Below, one piece after another: positions 1 through 9,069 of a stretch of DNA of 64,000 nucleotides. Under the pieces are notes generated by a model. The model saw only the letters and a list, made by a program, of their open reading frames with translations. It made no database searches and was not told where the DNA came from. The stretch is from Pseudooceanicola algae (lineage in GTDB: Bacteria > Pseudomonadota > Alphaproteobacteria > Rhodobacterales > Rhodobacteraceae). The stretch lies in the NCBI RefSeq assembly GCF_003590145.2, contig NZ_CP060436.1, forward strand, positions 3,426,501 to 3,490,500, in the 5' to 3' direction. Each line of letters opens with the position of its first letter. Position 1 is the first letter of the stretch. A program made the translations under genes and the position numbers.

Positions 1-1
1 A

Positions 2-916
2 GAAGAGCTGGGGCTGGATGGGGCTTATTTCCGGGTGCACCATTTCGCCCGGCAACTGGCGTCTCCCTTTCCGCTGCTGGCAGCGGTGGGCGCGCGGACC
101 TCGACGATCGAGATCGGGACCGGCGTGATCGACATGCGCTATGAAAACCCGCTGTATATGGTTGAGGATTCCGGTGCGGCGGATCTTATTGCCGGGGGGC
201 GGCTGCAACTGGGCATTTCACGCGGCTCGCCTGAGCAGGTGATCGATGGCTGGCGCCATTTCGGCTATGGCCCGGACAAGGAGGCGGGCGAGGATGAGGC
301 GGCTTTCGCGCGCCGCCACGCCGAGATCTATCTGGCGCATCTTGAGGGCAAGGGCTTTGCCGAGCCGAACCCGCAGCCGATGTTCCCCAACCCGCCGGGC
401 CTGTTGCGGCTGGAACCTCATGCGTCTGGGTTGCGCGACCGGATCTGGTGGGGGGCCGCGTCGAACGCGACCGCCGAATGGGCGGCGCAACTGGGCATGA
501 ACCTGCAAAGCTCCACCCTGAAGGTGGACGAGACGGGCGAGCCGTTCCATGTGCAGCAGGCCAAGCAGATTCGGGCCTATCGCGCCGCCTGGAAAGCCGC
601 CGGGCACACGCGGCAACCGCGCGTTTCGGTCAGTCGGTCGATCTTTGGCATCGTGAACGACCAGGATCGGATGTATTTCGGCCAGGGCGGGAAGGAGAGC
701 GACAGCATTGGCATCATCCATGACACGCGGGCCGTCTTCGGGCGTGGCTATGCGGATGAACCGGACCGCCTGATCGAACAACTGAAGGCCGACGAGGCGA
801 TTGCCGAGGCCGATACCCTGTTGCTGACCGTGCCGAACACGCTGGGGGTGGATTACAACGCCCATGTGATCGGGACGATCCTGACCCACGTGGCCCCGGG
901 GCTCGGCTGGCGCTGA
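2..916 (+). CDS. LLM-class flavin-dependent oxidoreductase, 5' end outside window
   Basis: The reading frame is open from base 2 and has no start codon in the window, so this is the C-terminal ~304 residues of a longer protein. The segments LGLDGAYFRVHHFA, RTSTIEIGTGVIDMRYENP and GGRLQLGISRGSPEQVI match the beta strands and loops of the bacterial luciferase-like TIM-barrel monooxygenases, which use FMNH2 and O2 on small organic substrates. A GTG at 35 could be mistaken for a start, but conserved family sequence runs upstream of it. It is convergent with lldD, with an 8-bp gap. The substrate cannot be told from the sequence. Confidence 0.85.
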   Translation, partial: EELGLDGAYFRVHHFARQLASPFPLLAAVGARTSTIEIGTGVIDMRYENPLYMVEDSGAADLIAGGRLQLGISRGSPEQVIDGWRHFGYGPDKEAGEDEAAFARRHAEIYLAHLEGKGFAEPNPQPMFPNPPGLLRLEPHASGLRDRIWWGAASNATAEWAAQLGMNLQSSTLKVDETGEPFHVQQAKQIRAYRAAWKAAGHTRQPRVSVSRSIFGIVNDQDRMYFGQGGKESDSIGIIHDTRAVFGRGYADEPDRLIEQLKADEAIAEADTLLLTVPNTLGVDYNAHVIGTILTHVAPGLGWR

Positions 917-923
917 GGGAAGC

Positions 924-2099
924 TCAGGGCGCCTGCCAGCGCCCTGAGAAATCTTCGGGCACCATCAGGATGTCGCGGCTCACGTCGCGGATATCGCGTT
1001 TGCCGCAAAGCGCCATGGAGGTATCCATCTCCTTGGCGATCACCTCGAGCGCGGCGGTCACGCCGGCTTCGCCAAGCGCGCCGAGGCCATAGACGAAGGC
1101 CCGGCCGATCATCGTGCCATCGGCTCCCATGGCCAGAGCCTTCAGCACGTCCTGGCCCGAGCGGATGCCGCTGTCGAGGTAGACCTCGGTTTGCCCGCCG
1201 ACCGCCTGCAGGATCGGGTCCAGCATCCGGATCGAGCTGAGCGCGCCGTCCAGTTGTCGGCCGCCGTGGTTCGACACCACGATGGCGTCGCAGCCCATTT
1301 TTGCGGCCATCTTCGCATCCTCGGGGTCCAGCACGCCCTTCAGAATGACCTTGCCGCCCCACATTTCCTTGATCTGGGCAATCTTGGACCAGTCGAGACG
1401 CGGGTCGAACTGCTCGGCTGTCCAGCTCATCAGCGAGGCCGGGTCCCCGACGTCGGTGACATGGCCGACGATATTGCCGAAGCCGCGCCGTTTGGTGCCA
1501 AGCATTTCGAGCCCCCAGGACCAGCGAGTGGCGAGGTCGGCAAGTGTCTTGGGCGTCAGCTTGGGCGGGGCTGAGAGGCCGTTTTTCAGGTCCTTGTGGC
1601 GCTGTCCGAGGATTTGCAGGTCAAGTGTGATGACCAGGGCCGAGCAATTGGCCGCCCGCGCCCGTTCGATCAGGCGGCGCAGATAATCCTGGTCCTTCAT
1701 CGTGTAGAGCTGGAACCAGAAGGGCGCCGAGGTGTGTTCGGCCACGTCCTCGATCGAACAGATCGACATGGTCGAGAGGGTGAAGGGCACGCCGAATTTC
1801 TCGGCGGCACGGGCGGCCTTGATCTCTCCGTCGGCGCGCTGCATGCCGGTCAGCCCGACCGGGGCAAGGGCGACCGGCATGGCTACGTCCTGACCGATCA
1901 TGGTTGAGCGCAGCGAGCGGTCGGACATGTCGACCGCGACACGCTGACGGAGGCGAATGTCGCTGAAATCCGAGGTGTTCTCGCGGAAGGTCTGTTCCGT
2001 CCAGGCGCCGCTTTCACAGTAATCGTAGAACATGCGCGGCGCGCGGCGCCGGTAGAGGCGTTTGAGATCGTCGATGGAGGTAATGACGGGCCGGGACAT
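924..2099 (-). CDS. lldD: FMN-dependent L-lactate dehydrogenase (alpha-hydroxy acid oxidase family)
   Basis: A 391-residue protein of the FMN-dependent alpha-hydroxy acid dehydrogenase family, which oxidises L-lactate to pyruvate and passes electrons to the respiratory chain. Visible family features are RRAPRMFYDYCESGAWTE near the N-terminus, the FMN-binding PVALAPVGLTGM stretch, the FWFQLY strand, and SNHGGRQLDGA, which carries the catalytic His and Arg. The ATG at 2099 is chosen because GAGGAG lies 5 bases upstream; an upstream ATG would add 18 residues that do not look like the family. The length is normal. Close relatives act on other 2-hydroxy acids such as mandelate or glycolate, so the exact substrate is likely rather than proven. 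Confidence 0.88.
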   Translation of the reverse strand: MSRPVITSIDDLKRLYRRRAPRMFYDYCESGAWTEQTFRENTSDFSDIRLRQRVAVDMSDRSLRSTMIGQDVAMPVALAPVGLTGMQRADGEIKAARAAEKFGVPFTLSTMSICSIEDVAEHTSAPFWFQLYTMKDQDYLRRLIERARAANCSALVITLDLQILGQRHKDLKNGLSAPPKLTPKTLADLATRWSWGLEMLGTKRRGFGNIVGHVTDVGDPASLMSWTAEQFDPRLDWSKIAQIKEMWGGKVILKGVLDPEDAKMAAKMGCDAIVVSNHGGRQLDGALSSIRMLDPILQAVGGQTEVYLDSGIRSGQDVLKALAMGADGTMIGRAFVYGLGALGEAGVTAALEVIAKEMDTSMALCGKRDIRDVSRDILMVPEDFSGRWQAP

Positions 2100-2164
2100 G
2101 GGCGCTCCTCTTCGCTGATATGCTTGGGTAGCAATGCGCAAGGGGCAGGGCAAGGCGCAGGTGA

Positions 2165-2199
2165 AGGGGGCTCTGCCCCCTCTTGAGCCGGTGGCTCAA
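2165..2199 (-). terminator. Two adjacent hairpins between trpA and lldD
   Basis: AGGGGG/CCCCCT (2165-2181) and TTGAGCC/GGCTCAA with a 3-base loop (2183-2199) lie in the 174-bp gap downstream of trpA and upstream of lldD. No T-run follows on the minus strand, so this may be a Rho-type or processing signal rather than an intrinsic terminator. Confidence 0.4.
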
Positions 2200-2273
2200 T
2201 TCATCCCCGGGATATTTGGCACAGGGAAACGGGTGGAAGGGGCTTTGCGAGCGGGCCGTTTTCGCCGTGGGCG

Positions 2274-3065
2274 TCAGGCGGAATGGGCGCCGTCGGCGAG
2301 GCCCTTGACGAAGGCGAGGACCTCGGCCGGGGATTTTCCGGAGCCGATCAGGTCGACGATGGCAGAGCCGACGACGCAGCCATCGGCGACGGAGGCGATG
2401 GCCTGAGCGCGTTCTGGCGTCTTGATGCCGAAGCCGACGATGACGGGCAGGTCGGTGGCGGATTTGATGCGGGTGACCTCGGGCGCGACGTCGGTGGCGT
2501 TGGCCTCACCCGCGCCGGTGATGCCAGTGATCGAGACGTAGTAGACGAAGCCGGAGGTGTTCTGCAGGACCTTCGGCAGGCGCTTGTCGTCGGTGGTCGG
2601 CGTGGCGAGGCGGATGAAGTTCAACCCGGCGGCCTGGGCGGGGATGCAGAGTTCGTCATCTTCTTCGGGGGGCAGGTCGACGATGATCAACCCGTCGATG
2701 CCAGCCTCCTGCGCCTGGGTCAGGAAGGTGTCGACGCCGCGGGAATAGATCGGGTTGTAATAGCCCATCAGGACGATCGGGGTGCTGTCGTCCCCGGCGC
2801 GGAAGGCGCGGGCCATGGCAAGGGTCCGGTCGAGGGTCATGCCCGCGTCCAGCGCCCTTTGACCGGCGAGCTGGATGGTCGGGCCGTCTGCCATCGGGTC
2901 GGTGAAGGGCAGGCCGAGTTCGATCACGTCGACACCGGCGGCCGGGAGGCCCTTCATGATCTCGAGCGAGGTGGAATCGTCCGGGTCGCCCGCCATGATA
3001 TAGGTGACGAAAGCCTTGCGCCCCGTGGTGGCGAGTTCGGCAAATTTGGCGTCGATGCGGCTCAT
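2274..3065 (-). CDS. trpA: Tryptophan synthase alpha subunit
   Basis: A 263-residue TrpA, which cleaves indole-3-glycerol phosphate to indole and glyceraldehyde-3-phosphate and channels indole to TrpB. The catalytic Glu is in [18 protein letters not shown] and the second acid is the Asp of FTDP. Phosphate-binding segments [13 protein letters not shown] and [11 protein letters not shown] are intact. The ATG at 3065 ([11 protein letters not shown]) is the family start; a longer frame upstream would add 34 low-complexity residues. trpB is not adjacent, so trpA is separated from the rest of the pathway here, or trpB lies elsewhere. Confidence 0.95.
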   Translation of the reverse strand: MSRIDAKFAELATTGRKAFVTYIMAGDPDDSTSLEIMKGLPAAGVDVIELGLPFTDPMADGPTIQLAGQRALDAGMTLDRTLAMARAFRAGDDSTPIVLMGYYNPIYSRGVDTFLTQAQEAGIDGLIIVDLPPEEDDELCIPAQAAGLNFIRLATPTTDDKRLPKVLQNTSGFVYYVSITGITGAGEANATDVAPEVTRIKSATDLPVIVGFGIKTPERAQAIASVADGCVVGSAIVDLIGSGKSPAEVLAFVKGLADGAHSA

Positions 3066-3218
3066 GAGGCTGACCTGTCCCGTTCCTGTCCCGTTTGGCC
3101 AAGGGTTTGGCCGAAAAGGGGGAGCGAGGCAAGGGGCAGAGGCTGTGCAAGCGAGGATGGGGCGCACAAGGGTAGGCGGTGCAAAGTCGGGGCGGCGAAG
3201 GGATCGCCGCCCGGCTCG

Positions 3219-5351
3219 TTACTTGCCGCGCTTGGGGGCGCTGCCCTGAGGTTTGCCACCCTTGCCGGCCGGTTTGCCGAAGCTCGGCTTGCCGCCTGCG
3301 GGTTTGCCACCGCGGGGTTTACCGTCACGGGGCGGCTCGAACCGCTTGGAGGTATCGGATGCGCGACCTGCGGGCGGGCCGGAAGGTTTGCCACCCTTGC
3401 CGCCAGCCGCAGGTTTGCCACCTTTGCTGAAGCTCGAGGGTTTGCCGCCCTTGTTGAAGGCGGGTTTGCCTCCTTTGCCGGCTGCGGGCTTGTCGCTTTT
3501 CCATTTGGGTTTCGCGTCGGCGCCGCGGGCGACATGCTTGGGCGCGTGGCCTTCGCGCAGACCGGCGGGTTTTTCGCTGCGGTCACGCGGGGACGCGGGT
3601 CGGGGGGTCTCCTCGGCGGGTGCCGGCTGAGTGGCCTCGGCCGCGTCCTGCTGCGGGGCCGGACGCGGGGCGGGGCGTTCGCCGCGATCGGGGCCGCGAT
3701 CCTGGTCGCGCGGTTTCTGGAACTTGCCGGGCTTGGGGCTGCGGGCGCCTTCAGGTGGGCCATCGGCGCGGCGCACGGTGACGCCGTCTTCCAGTGTGCC
3801 GCCATCCCCTACGGTGGCAAGGAAGCCATCGACGCTGGAATTGGCCAGCTCGACATAGGTTTCGTCCTGCTGGACACGGATGGCACCGATGGCTTCTTTC
3901 GGCAGGTTGCCGGCGCGGCAGAGCAGGGGCAGCAGCCAGCGGGCCTCGGCACGGTCATCGCGACCGACGGACAGGGCGAACCAACTGCTGGGACCGAAGG
4001 GCGCGCGTTCGGCGCGCTCGGGGCGTTCACCGCGTTCGGGACGGGCCGGGCGGGCATCGGGGGGCGACAGGTCCTCGGGTGCGGAGTTGCGCGAGCGGAA
4101 CAGGCGCAGGTAGGCGGCCGCTACGGTTTCGGGCGACTTGTCGGCCAGCAGGCGGGCGGCGAAGGCCGCGTCGTCTTCCGAGATCTCCTCGCTCCAGGTC
4201 GGGTCGTTCAGAAGCCGTTCCTCGTCACGGCGCAGGATGTCGTCGGCGCCGGGGGCGGCGATCCATTCGGCGGTGACCTTGGCGGTCTTCAGCAGGCGGT
4301 CGGCCTTGCGCGCGGATTTCGGCGGCACGATCAGTGCCGAGATCCCCTTGCGACCGGCGCGGCCCGTCCGGCCCGAGCGGTGCAGCAGGCCTTCGACGTT
4401 CGAGGGCAGCTCGGCGTGGATGACCAGTTCGAGGTTTGGCAGGTCGATGCCGCGGGCGGCCACATCGGTGGCGACGCAGACGCGGGCGCGGCCATCGCGC
4501 ATGGCTTGCAGCGCATGGGACCGCTCCGCCTGGCTCAGCTCACCCGACAGGCAGACCACGGCGAAGCCCCGGTTGGCAAAGCGGGCGGTCAGGCGGTTCA
4601 CCGTCGCGCGGGTATTGGCGAAGACGATGGCGTTCTGGGCTTCGTGGTAGCGCAGCACGTTGATGATCGCGTTTTCGGCGTCATGCTGGGCGACCTGCAC
4701 CGCCTGGTAGGCGATGTCGGCGTGCTGGCCCTTGCCGGTGATCGTCGTCACCCGGACGGCGTCGCGCTGGTACTTCTTGGCCAGCGTCGCGATGGTGGCC
4801 GGAACGGTGGCCGAGAACATCAGCGTGCGGCGATCCTTCGGCGCTTCGCCGAGCATGAATTCCAGATCCTCGCGGAAGCCGAGGTCGAGCATCTCGTCCG
4901 CTTCGTCCAGCACCACGGCGCGCAGGCCCGACATGTCGAGCGATCCGCGCTGGATGTGGTCACGCAGGCGGCCTGGCGTGCCGACGACGATATGGGCGCC
5001 GCGATCAAGGGCACGGCGTTCGTCGCGCATGTCCATGCCGCCGACGCAGGACACCACGCGGGCGCCGGCCTTCTTGTAGAGCCAGTCGAGTTCCCGCATC
5101 ACCTGGAAGGCCAGTTCGCGGGTCGGCGCGATGACCAGTGCCATGGGCACGCCCGGCGGGCCAAGGCGGTCATCTTCGCCAAGCAGCGTCTTGCCGATGG
5201 CAAGGCCGAAACCGACGGTCTTGCCGGACCCGGTCTGGGCCGAGACCAGAAGGTCGGCGTCTTGCAGTTCGGGGTTGGTGACAGCCTCCTGGACGGGGGT
5301 CAACGTTTCATAGCCGCGCTCGGTCAGCGCATCGGTAAGGGTCTGGATCAT
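3219..5351 (-). CDS. deaD: DEAD-box RNA helicase with basic Gly/Lys-rich tail
   Basis: A 710-residue ATP-dependent RNA helicase. Core motifs are in order: AQTGSGKT (38-45), APTREL (75-80), TPGR (125-128), DEAD (149-152), SAT (180-182), then ATDVAARGID and HRSGRTGR in the second RecA domain. A DbpA/CsdA-type RNA-binding module follows (FALSVGRDDRAEARWLLPLL region). The last ~150 residues are a low-complexity tail with repeated KGGKP units, expected to be disordered and RNA-binding. This architecture is typical of the DeaD/CsdA helicases of alphaproteobacteria that act in ribosome assembly and cold adaptation. It stands alone, divergent from ychF. Confidence 0.92.
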   Translation of the reverse strand: MIQTLTDALTERGYETLTPVQEAVTNPELQDADLLVSAQTGSGKTVGFGLAIGKTLLGEDDRLGPPGVPMALVIAPTRELAFQVMRELDWLYKKAGARVVSCVGGMDMRDERRALDRGAHIVVGTPGRLRDHIQRGSLDMSGLRAVVLDEADEMLDLGFREDLEFMLGEAPKDRRTLMFSATVPATIATLAKKYQRDAVRVTTITGKGQHADIAYQAVQVAQHDAENAIINVLRYHEAQNAIVFANTRATVNRLTARFANRGFAVVCLSGELSQAERSHALQAMRDGRARVCVATDVAARGIDLPNLELVIHAELPSNVEGLLHRSGRTGRAGRKGISALIVPPKSARKADRLLKTAKVTAEWIAAPGADDILRRDEERLLNDPTWSEEISEDDAAFAARLLADKSPETVAAAYLRLFRSRNSAPEDLSPPDARPARPERGERPERAERAPFGPSSWFALSVGRDDRAEARWLLPLLCRAGNLPKEAIGAIRVQQDETYVELANSSVDGFLATVGDGGTLEDGVTVRRADGPPEGARSPKPGKFQKPRDQDRGPDRGERPAPRPAPQQDAAEATQPAPAEETPRPASPRDRSEKPAGLREGHAPKHVARGADAKPKWKSDKPAAGKGGKPAFNKGGKPSSFSKGGKPAAGGKGGKPSGPPAGRASDTSKRFEPPRDGKPRGGKPAGGKPSFGKPAGKGGKPQGSAPKRGK

Positions 5352-5692
5352 CTGGAAGCCGTTCTGAAAGGGTAGGCGACGGGGCAGGTGCCGGTCGCAT
5401 CGCCCGCGTCAGGACGACAGGGCGGAAAAAAGGTCCTCTAACGCAAAGGATGAGAAGTGTATACCGCATTTTTCGCGGAAAGGGGAGAGAGTTGCTGTCG
5501 CCCTGGTTTCCGAGCTGTGAAAACCTGGCCGTGACCGGGGCTGTTTTCCTTTTTCGCAGGCCCAGGCGGTGGCAAAACCTGCCAATTGCCCTGAAATACA
5601 TGACCTCGGGCCGTCTTGCGCGGTTTGCGGCGGCTTGCGGCAGGGGCCCGGGCGCTTTATGAGGCGCGCAACAGCTGAAAAGGAGCGTGGCA
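5352..5692. promoter_or_regulatory. Divergent intergenic region between helicase and ychF
   Basis: A 341-bp non-coding stretch that must hold the promoters of both the helicase (leftward) and ychF (rightward). AGGAG at 5681-5685 is the ychF ribosome-binding site, 7 bases before the ATG. Long helicase leaders are often cold-regulated, but no diagnostic element could be assigned by eye. Confidence 0.4.
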
Positions 5693-6790
5693 ATGGGATT
5701 CAAGATGGGCATCGTGGGGCTGCCGAATGTCGGCAAGTCGACCCTGTTCAACGCCCTGACCCGGACCGCCGCCGCGCAGGCGGCGAACTTCCCCTTCTGC
5801 ACCATCGAACCCAACGTGGGCGAGGTCAACGTGCCCGACGCGCGGCTTGACGCACTGGCCAGGATCGCCAGTTCGAAGCAGATCATCCCGACCCGCATGA
5901 CCTTCGTCGATATTGCCGGTCTGGTGAAGGGTGCTTCCAAGGGCGAAGGGCTGGGCAATCAGTTCCTGGCCAATATCCGCGAAACCGACGCCATCGCCCA
6001 TGTGCTGCGCTGTTTCGAAGACGGCGATGTGACCCATGTCGATGGTCGCGTCGATCCGGTAGCCGATGCCGAGACCATCGAGACCGAGCTGATGCTGGCC
6101 GATCTTGAAAGCATCGAAAAGCGCCGCGCCGGTCTGGTGCGCAAGCTGAAGGGCAACGACAAGGAAGCCCAGCAGCAGGACCGTCTTCTGGCCGACGCCC
6201 AGGCCGCGATCGAGGATGGCCGCCCGGCCCGTACCGTGGACGTGGACGCCGAAGACCGCCGCGCCTGGAAACTGCTGCAATTGCTGACCTCGAAGCCGGT
6301 GCTCTACGTCTGCAATGTCTCTGAAGAAGAGGCCGCCACCGGCAATGCCCATTCCGAAGCTGTCGCGGCAATGGCTGCCGCCCAGGGCAACGCCCATGTG
6401 CTGATCTCGGCCCGCATCGAAGAAGAAATCTCGCAGCTCGACGCCGAGGAATCCGAGATGTTCCTGTCCGAAATGGGCCTTGAGGAGCCGGGGTTGGATC
6501 GCCTGATCCGCGCCGGCTACGCCTTGCTGCACCTGGAAACCTATTTCACCGTCGGCCCGAAAGAGGCCCGGGCCTGGACCATCCGCGAAGGCACCAGCGC
6601 CCCGCAGGCCGCCGGGGTCATCCATGGGGATTTCGAAAAGGGCTTCATCCGCGCCGAGACCATCGCCTTTGACGATTTCGTCGCCTGCAAGGGCGAGGCG
6701 GGGGCCAAGGAAGCCGGCAAGATGCGCGCCGAAGGCAAGGCCTATATCGTCAAGGACGGCGATGTGCTGCATTTCCTGTTCAACACCTGA
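5693..6790 (+). CDS. ychF: Redox-regulated ATPase YchF (Obg-family)
   Basis: A 365-residue YchF/OLA1 protein, a translation-associated P-loop ATPase that binds ribosomes. The G1 motif GLPNVGKST is at 9-17, the G3 region is [16 protein letters not shown], and the G4 position reads NVSE, the NxxE form that gives ATP instead of GTP preference in this family. The C-terminal TGS-like domain ends in the conserved [11 protein letters not shown]. The ATG at 5693 fits AGGAG at 5681; a GTG six bases upstream is in frame but badly spaced. Length and domains are complete. Confidence 0.96.
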   Translation: MGFKMGIVGLPNVGKSTLFNALTRTAAAQAANFPFCTIEPNVGEVNVPDARLDALARIASSKQIIPTRMTFVDIAGLVKGASKGEGLGNQFLANIRETDAIAHVLRCFEDGDVTHVDGRVDPVADAETIETELMLADLESIEKRRAGLVRKLKGNDKEAQQQDRLLADAQAAIEDGRPARTVDVDAEDRRAWKLLQLLTSKPVLYVCNVSEEEAATGNAHSEAVAAMAAAQGNAHVLISARIEEEISQLDAEESEMFLSEMGLEEPGLDRLIRAGYALLHLETYFTVGPKEARAWTIREGTSAPQAAGVIHGDFEKGFIRAETIAFDDFVACKGEAGAKEAGKMRAEGKAYIVKDGDVLHFLFNT

Positions 6791-6817
6791 TCGCGGCATT
6801 TCCCTCGCATTTCAAGC

Positions 6818-6851
6818 ACGGCCCGCCCCGGAACAAGGGCGGGCCGTTTTC
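6818..6851 (+). terminator. Rho-independent terminator of ychF
   Basis: An 11-bp perfect stem (ACGGCCCGCCC / GGGCGGGCCGT) with an 8-base loop is followed at once by a T-run. It lies 28 bases after the ychF stop codon and is the clearest intrinsic terminator in the window. Confidence 0.9.
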
Positions 6852-7132
6852 GGTTTCGGGCAAGGGACGCCGGTCTCGCCGAGGGCGGCATCGCGAGGCG
6901 GTGGTGCCTCTGCCGCGCCGGATGGCCCCCATGACGCGTACTGCGAAGTCCTTGCAGGGCGCTGAATTCCGCGTGGACATGAACGAATTGATTTGAAGGC
7001 CGGGTCGCAAACAGGCCTCGTTCCGGTGAGCTTTCGGCGATTTTTCAAGGGCTTGGCCGTCCCGCCCCGAATTGTCGCATCCCGGAGATTCCGCCTTGTA
7101 TTTCCTCGGCTTGCGCGGTTATACCCGTCAGC

Positions 7133-7222
7133 GGAGATGTGGCCGAGTGGTCGAAGGCGCTCCCCTGCTAAGGGAGTAGGCCCGGAAGGGTCTCGTGGGT
7201 TCGAATCCCATCGTCTCCGCCA
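7133..7222 (+). tRNA. tRNA-Ser (anticodon GCT)
   Basis: A 90-base class II tRNA. The acceptor stem pairs GGAGATG with CGTCTCC (one G-T pair), the anticodon loop is flanked by a CUCCC/GGGAG stem around CTGCTAA (anticodon GCT, reading AGC/AGT), a long variable arm follows, the T-loop is GGTTCGAATCC, and CCA is encoded (7220-7222). It is read in the same direction as ychF but after that gene's terminator. Confidence 0.97.
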
Positions 7223-7318
7223 CCACCCCCTGATTACATGATGAAATGCCCGAGAGGCGAAGCAGCCTTGCGTGATGCGGGGGCGCGGACCTGCGTCCAC
7301 CCGCACGCCGCTGTATGT

Positions 7319-7648
7319 TTATCGTATGGCTTCAGCCAGTATCACGTCCCGGGAATCAAAAGCCCCGACGTGATGGCCGGGGCTGCTAGAATCGGAGCCG
7401 CCCATGATCTTCCTGGTGTCCTCTGCGGCCAAGTAGCTTTCGCCATCCGGATAGTGGTGGACGAAATCCTCAGTCTGGAGGGTGCCTCCGATGCCGTCGA
7501 AGACGATCCCGAATTCGGAGGTGTGGCTGCCCTCGAACTTGATCTCGGTGCTGTCCGGCAGTTGCTTGTTGTAGCGACGAGAGAGGATCAACAGGTGCAG
7601 TGCGCCCCTGGAGCCCCTGTTGGGATGCTCATGGCCAGGGTCTTCGGC
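7319..7648 (-). pseudogene. Open frame lacking a start: possible 3' remnant of an unrecognised gene
   Basis: A minus-strand frame is open for about 110 codons and ends in ..DSRDVILAEAIR. The only start candidate is a TTG at 7591 without a clear ribosome-binding site. The composition (SRRYNKQLPDSTEIKFEGSH, FGIVFDGIGGTLQTEDF) looks like a folded protein rather than a shadow frame, and no real gene overlaps it. I do not recognise the family. A plus-strand frame at 7238-7879 covers the same DNA but is Pro/Gly/Cys-rich and unconvincing. The rest of the 700-bp gap between tRNA-Ser and the TAXI gene shows nothing I can name. Confidence 0.3.
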
Positions 7649-7922
7649 TCACGGGTGCCTGTGCTTCACCGCGGCACGCCACGGCTGCATGTTCCCGTTT
7701 CACCTGCACCTGAAGGCATCAATCGCCGGTGCATCTGTGCCCAAGGTGCCTGTCTTGCCAAACCAGGCCCGGATCATTTCCGGGACGCCCCGCCTGACAG
7801 GGGGCCGGACGGCCGCTGTCTTGCCAAAATGGAAGGGGGCGCCAAGGCAACCTTGTCGGAAGGGCGGAAAAGACACTAGAGTTCCTCATCTTAAAGACGA
7901 TTTCCAAAAGGGAGAGCTCTCG

Positions 7923-8930
7923 ATGAAACATCTGACACTTCTGGCCGGTATGGCCGTCGCTGCCACGCTGACGGCCGGGTCCGCCAGCGCGCAGGACATG
8001 TCCTTCTTCCGCATCGGTACCGGCGGCACCGCTGGCACCTATTACCCCATCGGCGGCCTGCTCGCGAACGCGATCTCCAGCCCTCCCGGATCGCGCGCCT
8101 GCGACGAAGGCGGCTCCTGCGGCGTGCCGGGTCTGGTGGCCTCGGCGCTGTCGGCCAACGGCTCGGTCGCGAACATCAACGCGATTGCAGGCGGCACGCT
8201 GGAATCGGGCTTTTCGCAGTCCGATGTGGCGACCTGGGCCTATACCGGCACCGGCATCTGGGAAGGCAAGGAGCCGGTCGAAAGCCTGCGTGCCATCGCC
8301 AACCTCTATCCTGAGTCGATCCACCTGATCGCCCGCGCCGATGCCGGGATCTCCGGCGTCGCAGACCTGAAGGGCAAGCGCGTCTCGATGGACGAACCCG
8401 GCTCGGGCACGCTTGTCGACGCCCGCATCATCCTGGACGGCTATGGCCTGACCGAGGATGACATCGATGCCGAGTTCCTCAAGCCCGACCAGGCGGCAGA
8501 CCGGATGCGTGACGGCGCCATGGACGCCTTCTTCTTTGTCGGTGGCTACCCTGCCGGTGCGATCGCGGAACTGGCCAGCCAGCATGACGTGACCATCGTG
8601 CCGATCTCCTGTGACGAGGCCCCGATGATCTGCGAGAACTTCGGCTACTTCTCGAACGACACGATCCCGGGCGGCACCTATGAAGGCGTGGCAGACGACA
8701 CCGAGACCCTGTCGGTCGGCGCACAGTGGATCACCTCGGCCGATCAACCCGAAGAGCTGATCTATGGCATCACCAAGGCGCTGTGGAACGAGAACACCCG
8801 CAAGCAGCTGGACGCGGGCCATTCCAAGGGCAAGATGATCACCGCCGATACGGCGCTGGACGGTGTCGGCATCCCTCTGCACCCGGGTGCCGAGCGTTTC
8901 TACAAGGAAGCCGGTCTGCTGGCCGAGTAA
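7923..8930 (+). CDS. TAXI-family TRAP transporter solute-binding protein
   Basis: A 335-residue periplasmic binding protein of a TRAP-type secondary transporter. It has a Sec signal peptide ending in AGSASA before QDMSFF, then the family hallmark FRIGTGGTAGTYYPIGG. Ligands of characterised TAXI proteins include dicarboxylates and glutamate; this ligand is unknown. Two cysteine pairs (near ACDEGGSCG and ISCDEAPMIC) may form disulphides. The ATG at 7923 follows GGGAGAG. The fused TRAP permease lies 139 bp downstream, so the two form one system. Confidence 0.93.
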   Translation: MKHLTLLAGMAVAATLTAGSASAQDMSFFRIGTGGTAGTYYPIGGLLANAISSPPGSRACDEGGSCGVPGLVASALSANGSVANINAIAGGTLESGFSQSDVATWAYTGTGIWEGKEPVESLRAIANLYPESIHLIARADAGISGVADLKGKRVSMDEPGSGTLVDARIILDGYGLTEDDIDAEFLKPDQAADRMRDGAMDAFFFVGGYPAGAIAELASQHDVTIVPISCDEAPMICENFGYFSNDTIPGGTYEGVADDTETLSVGAQWITSADQPEELIYGITKALWNENTRKQLDAGHSKGKMITADTALDGVGIPLHPGAERFYKEAGLLAE

Positions 8931-8954
8931 GCCGGCCCGACCTGACACACCCCG

Positions 8955-8982
8955 GGGGGGGCGCGTCGCCGCGCGCCCCCCC
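8955..8982 (+). terminator. GC hairpin between TAXI binding protein and TRAP permease
   Basis: A perfect 11-bp stem (GGGGGGGCGCG / CGCGCCCCCCC) with a 6-base loop lies 24 bases after the stop of the binding-protein gene, without a T-run. It probably protects the upstream mRNA end or gives partial termination. Confidence 0.6.
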
Positions 8983-9069
8983 ACCAGGCCGCGCAAAACC
9001 GGGGCCTGGCACGACCTTCCCCCCTTTGCTAATTCTCTTTTCCCTGTTCTCAGCCAGTCCGGACGCCAG

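Noticed and set aside
3219-3560. DNA-level tandem repeat in the helicase 3' end
   Set aside because: The repeat follows from the encoded Gly/Lys-rich tail with varied codons; it is not a separate repeat element.
2283-5375. 1030-residue open frame on the plus strand
   Set aside because: It is antisense to trpA and the helicase, both of which have clear family motifs; its Gly/Asp/Val-rich composition is what the complement of high-GC codons gives.
7238-7879. 213-residue plus-strand frame after tRNA-Ser
   Set aside because: No ribosome-binding site, low-complexity composition, and the better-looking minus-strand frame covers the same DNA.
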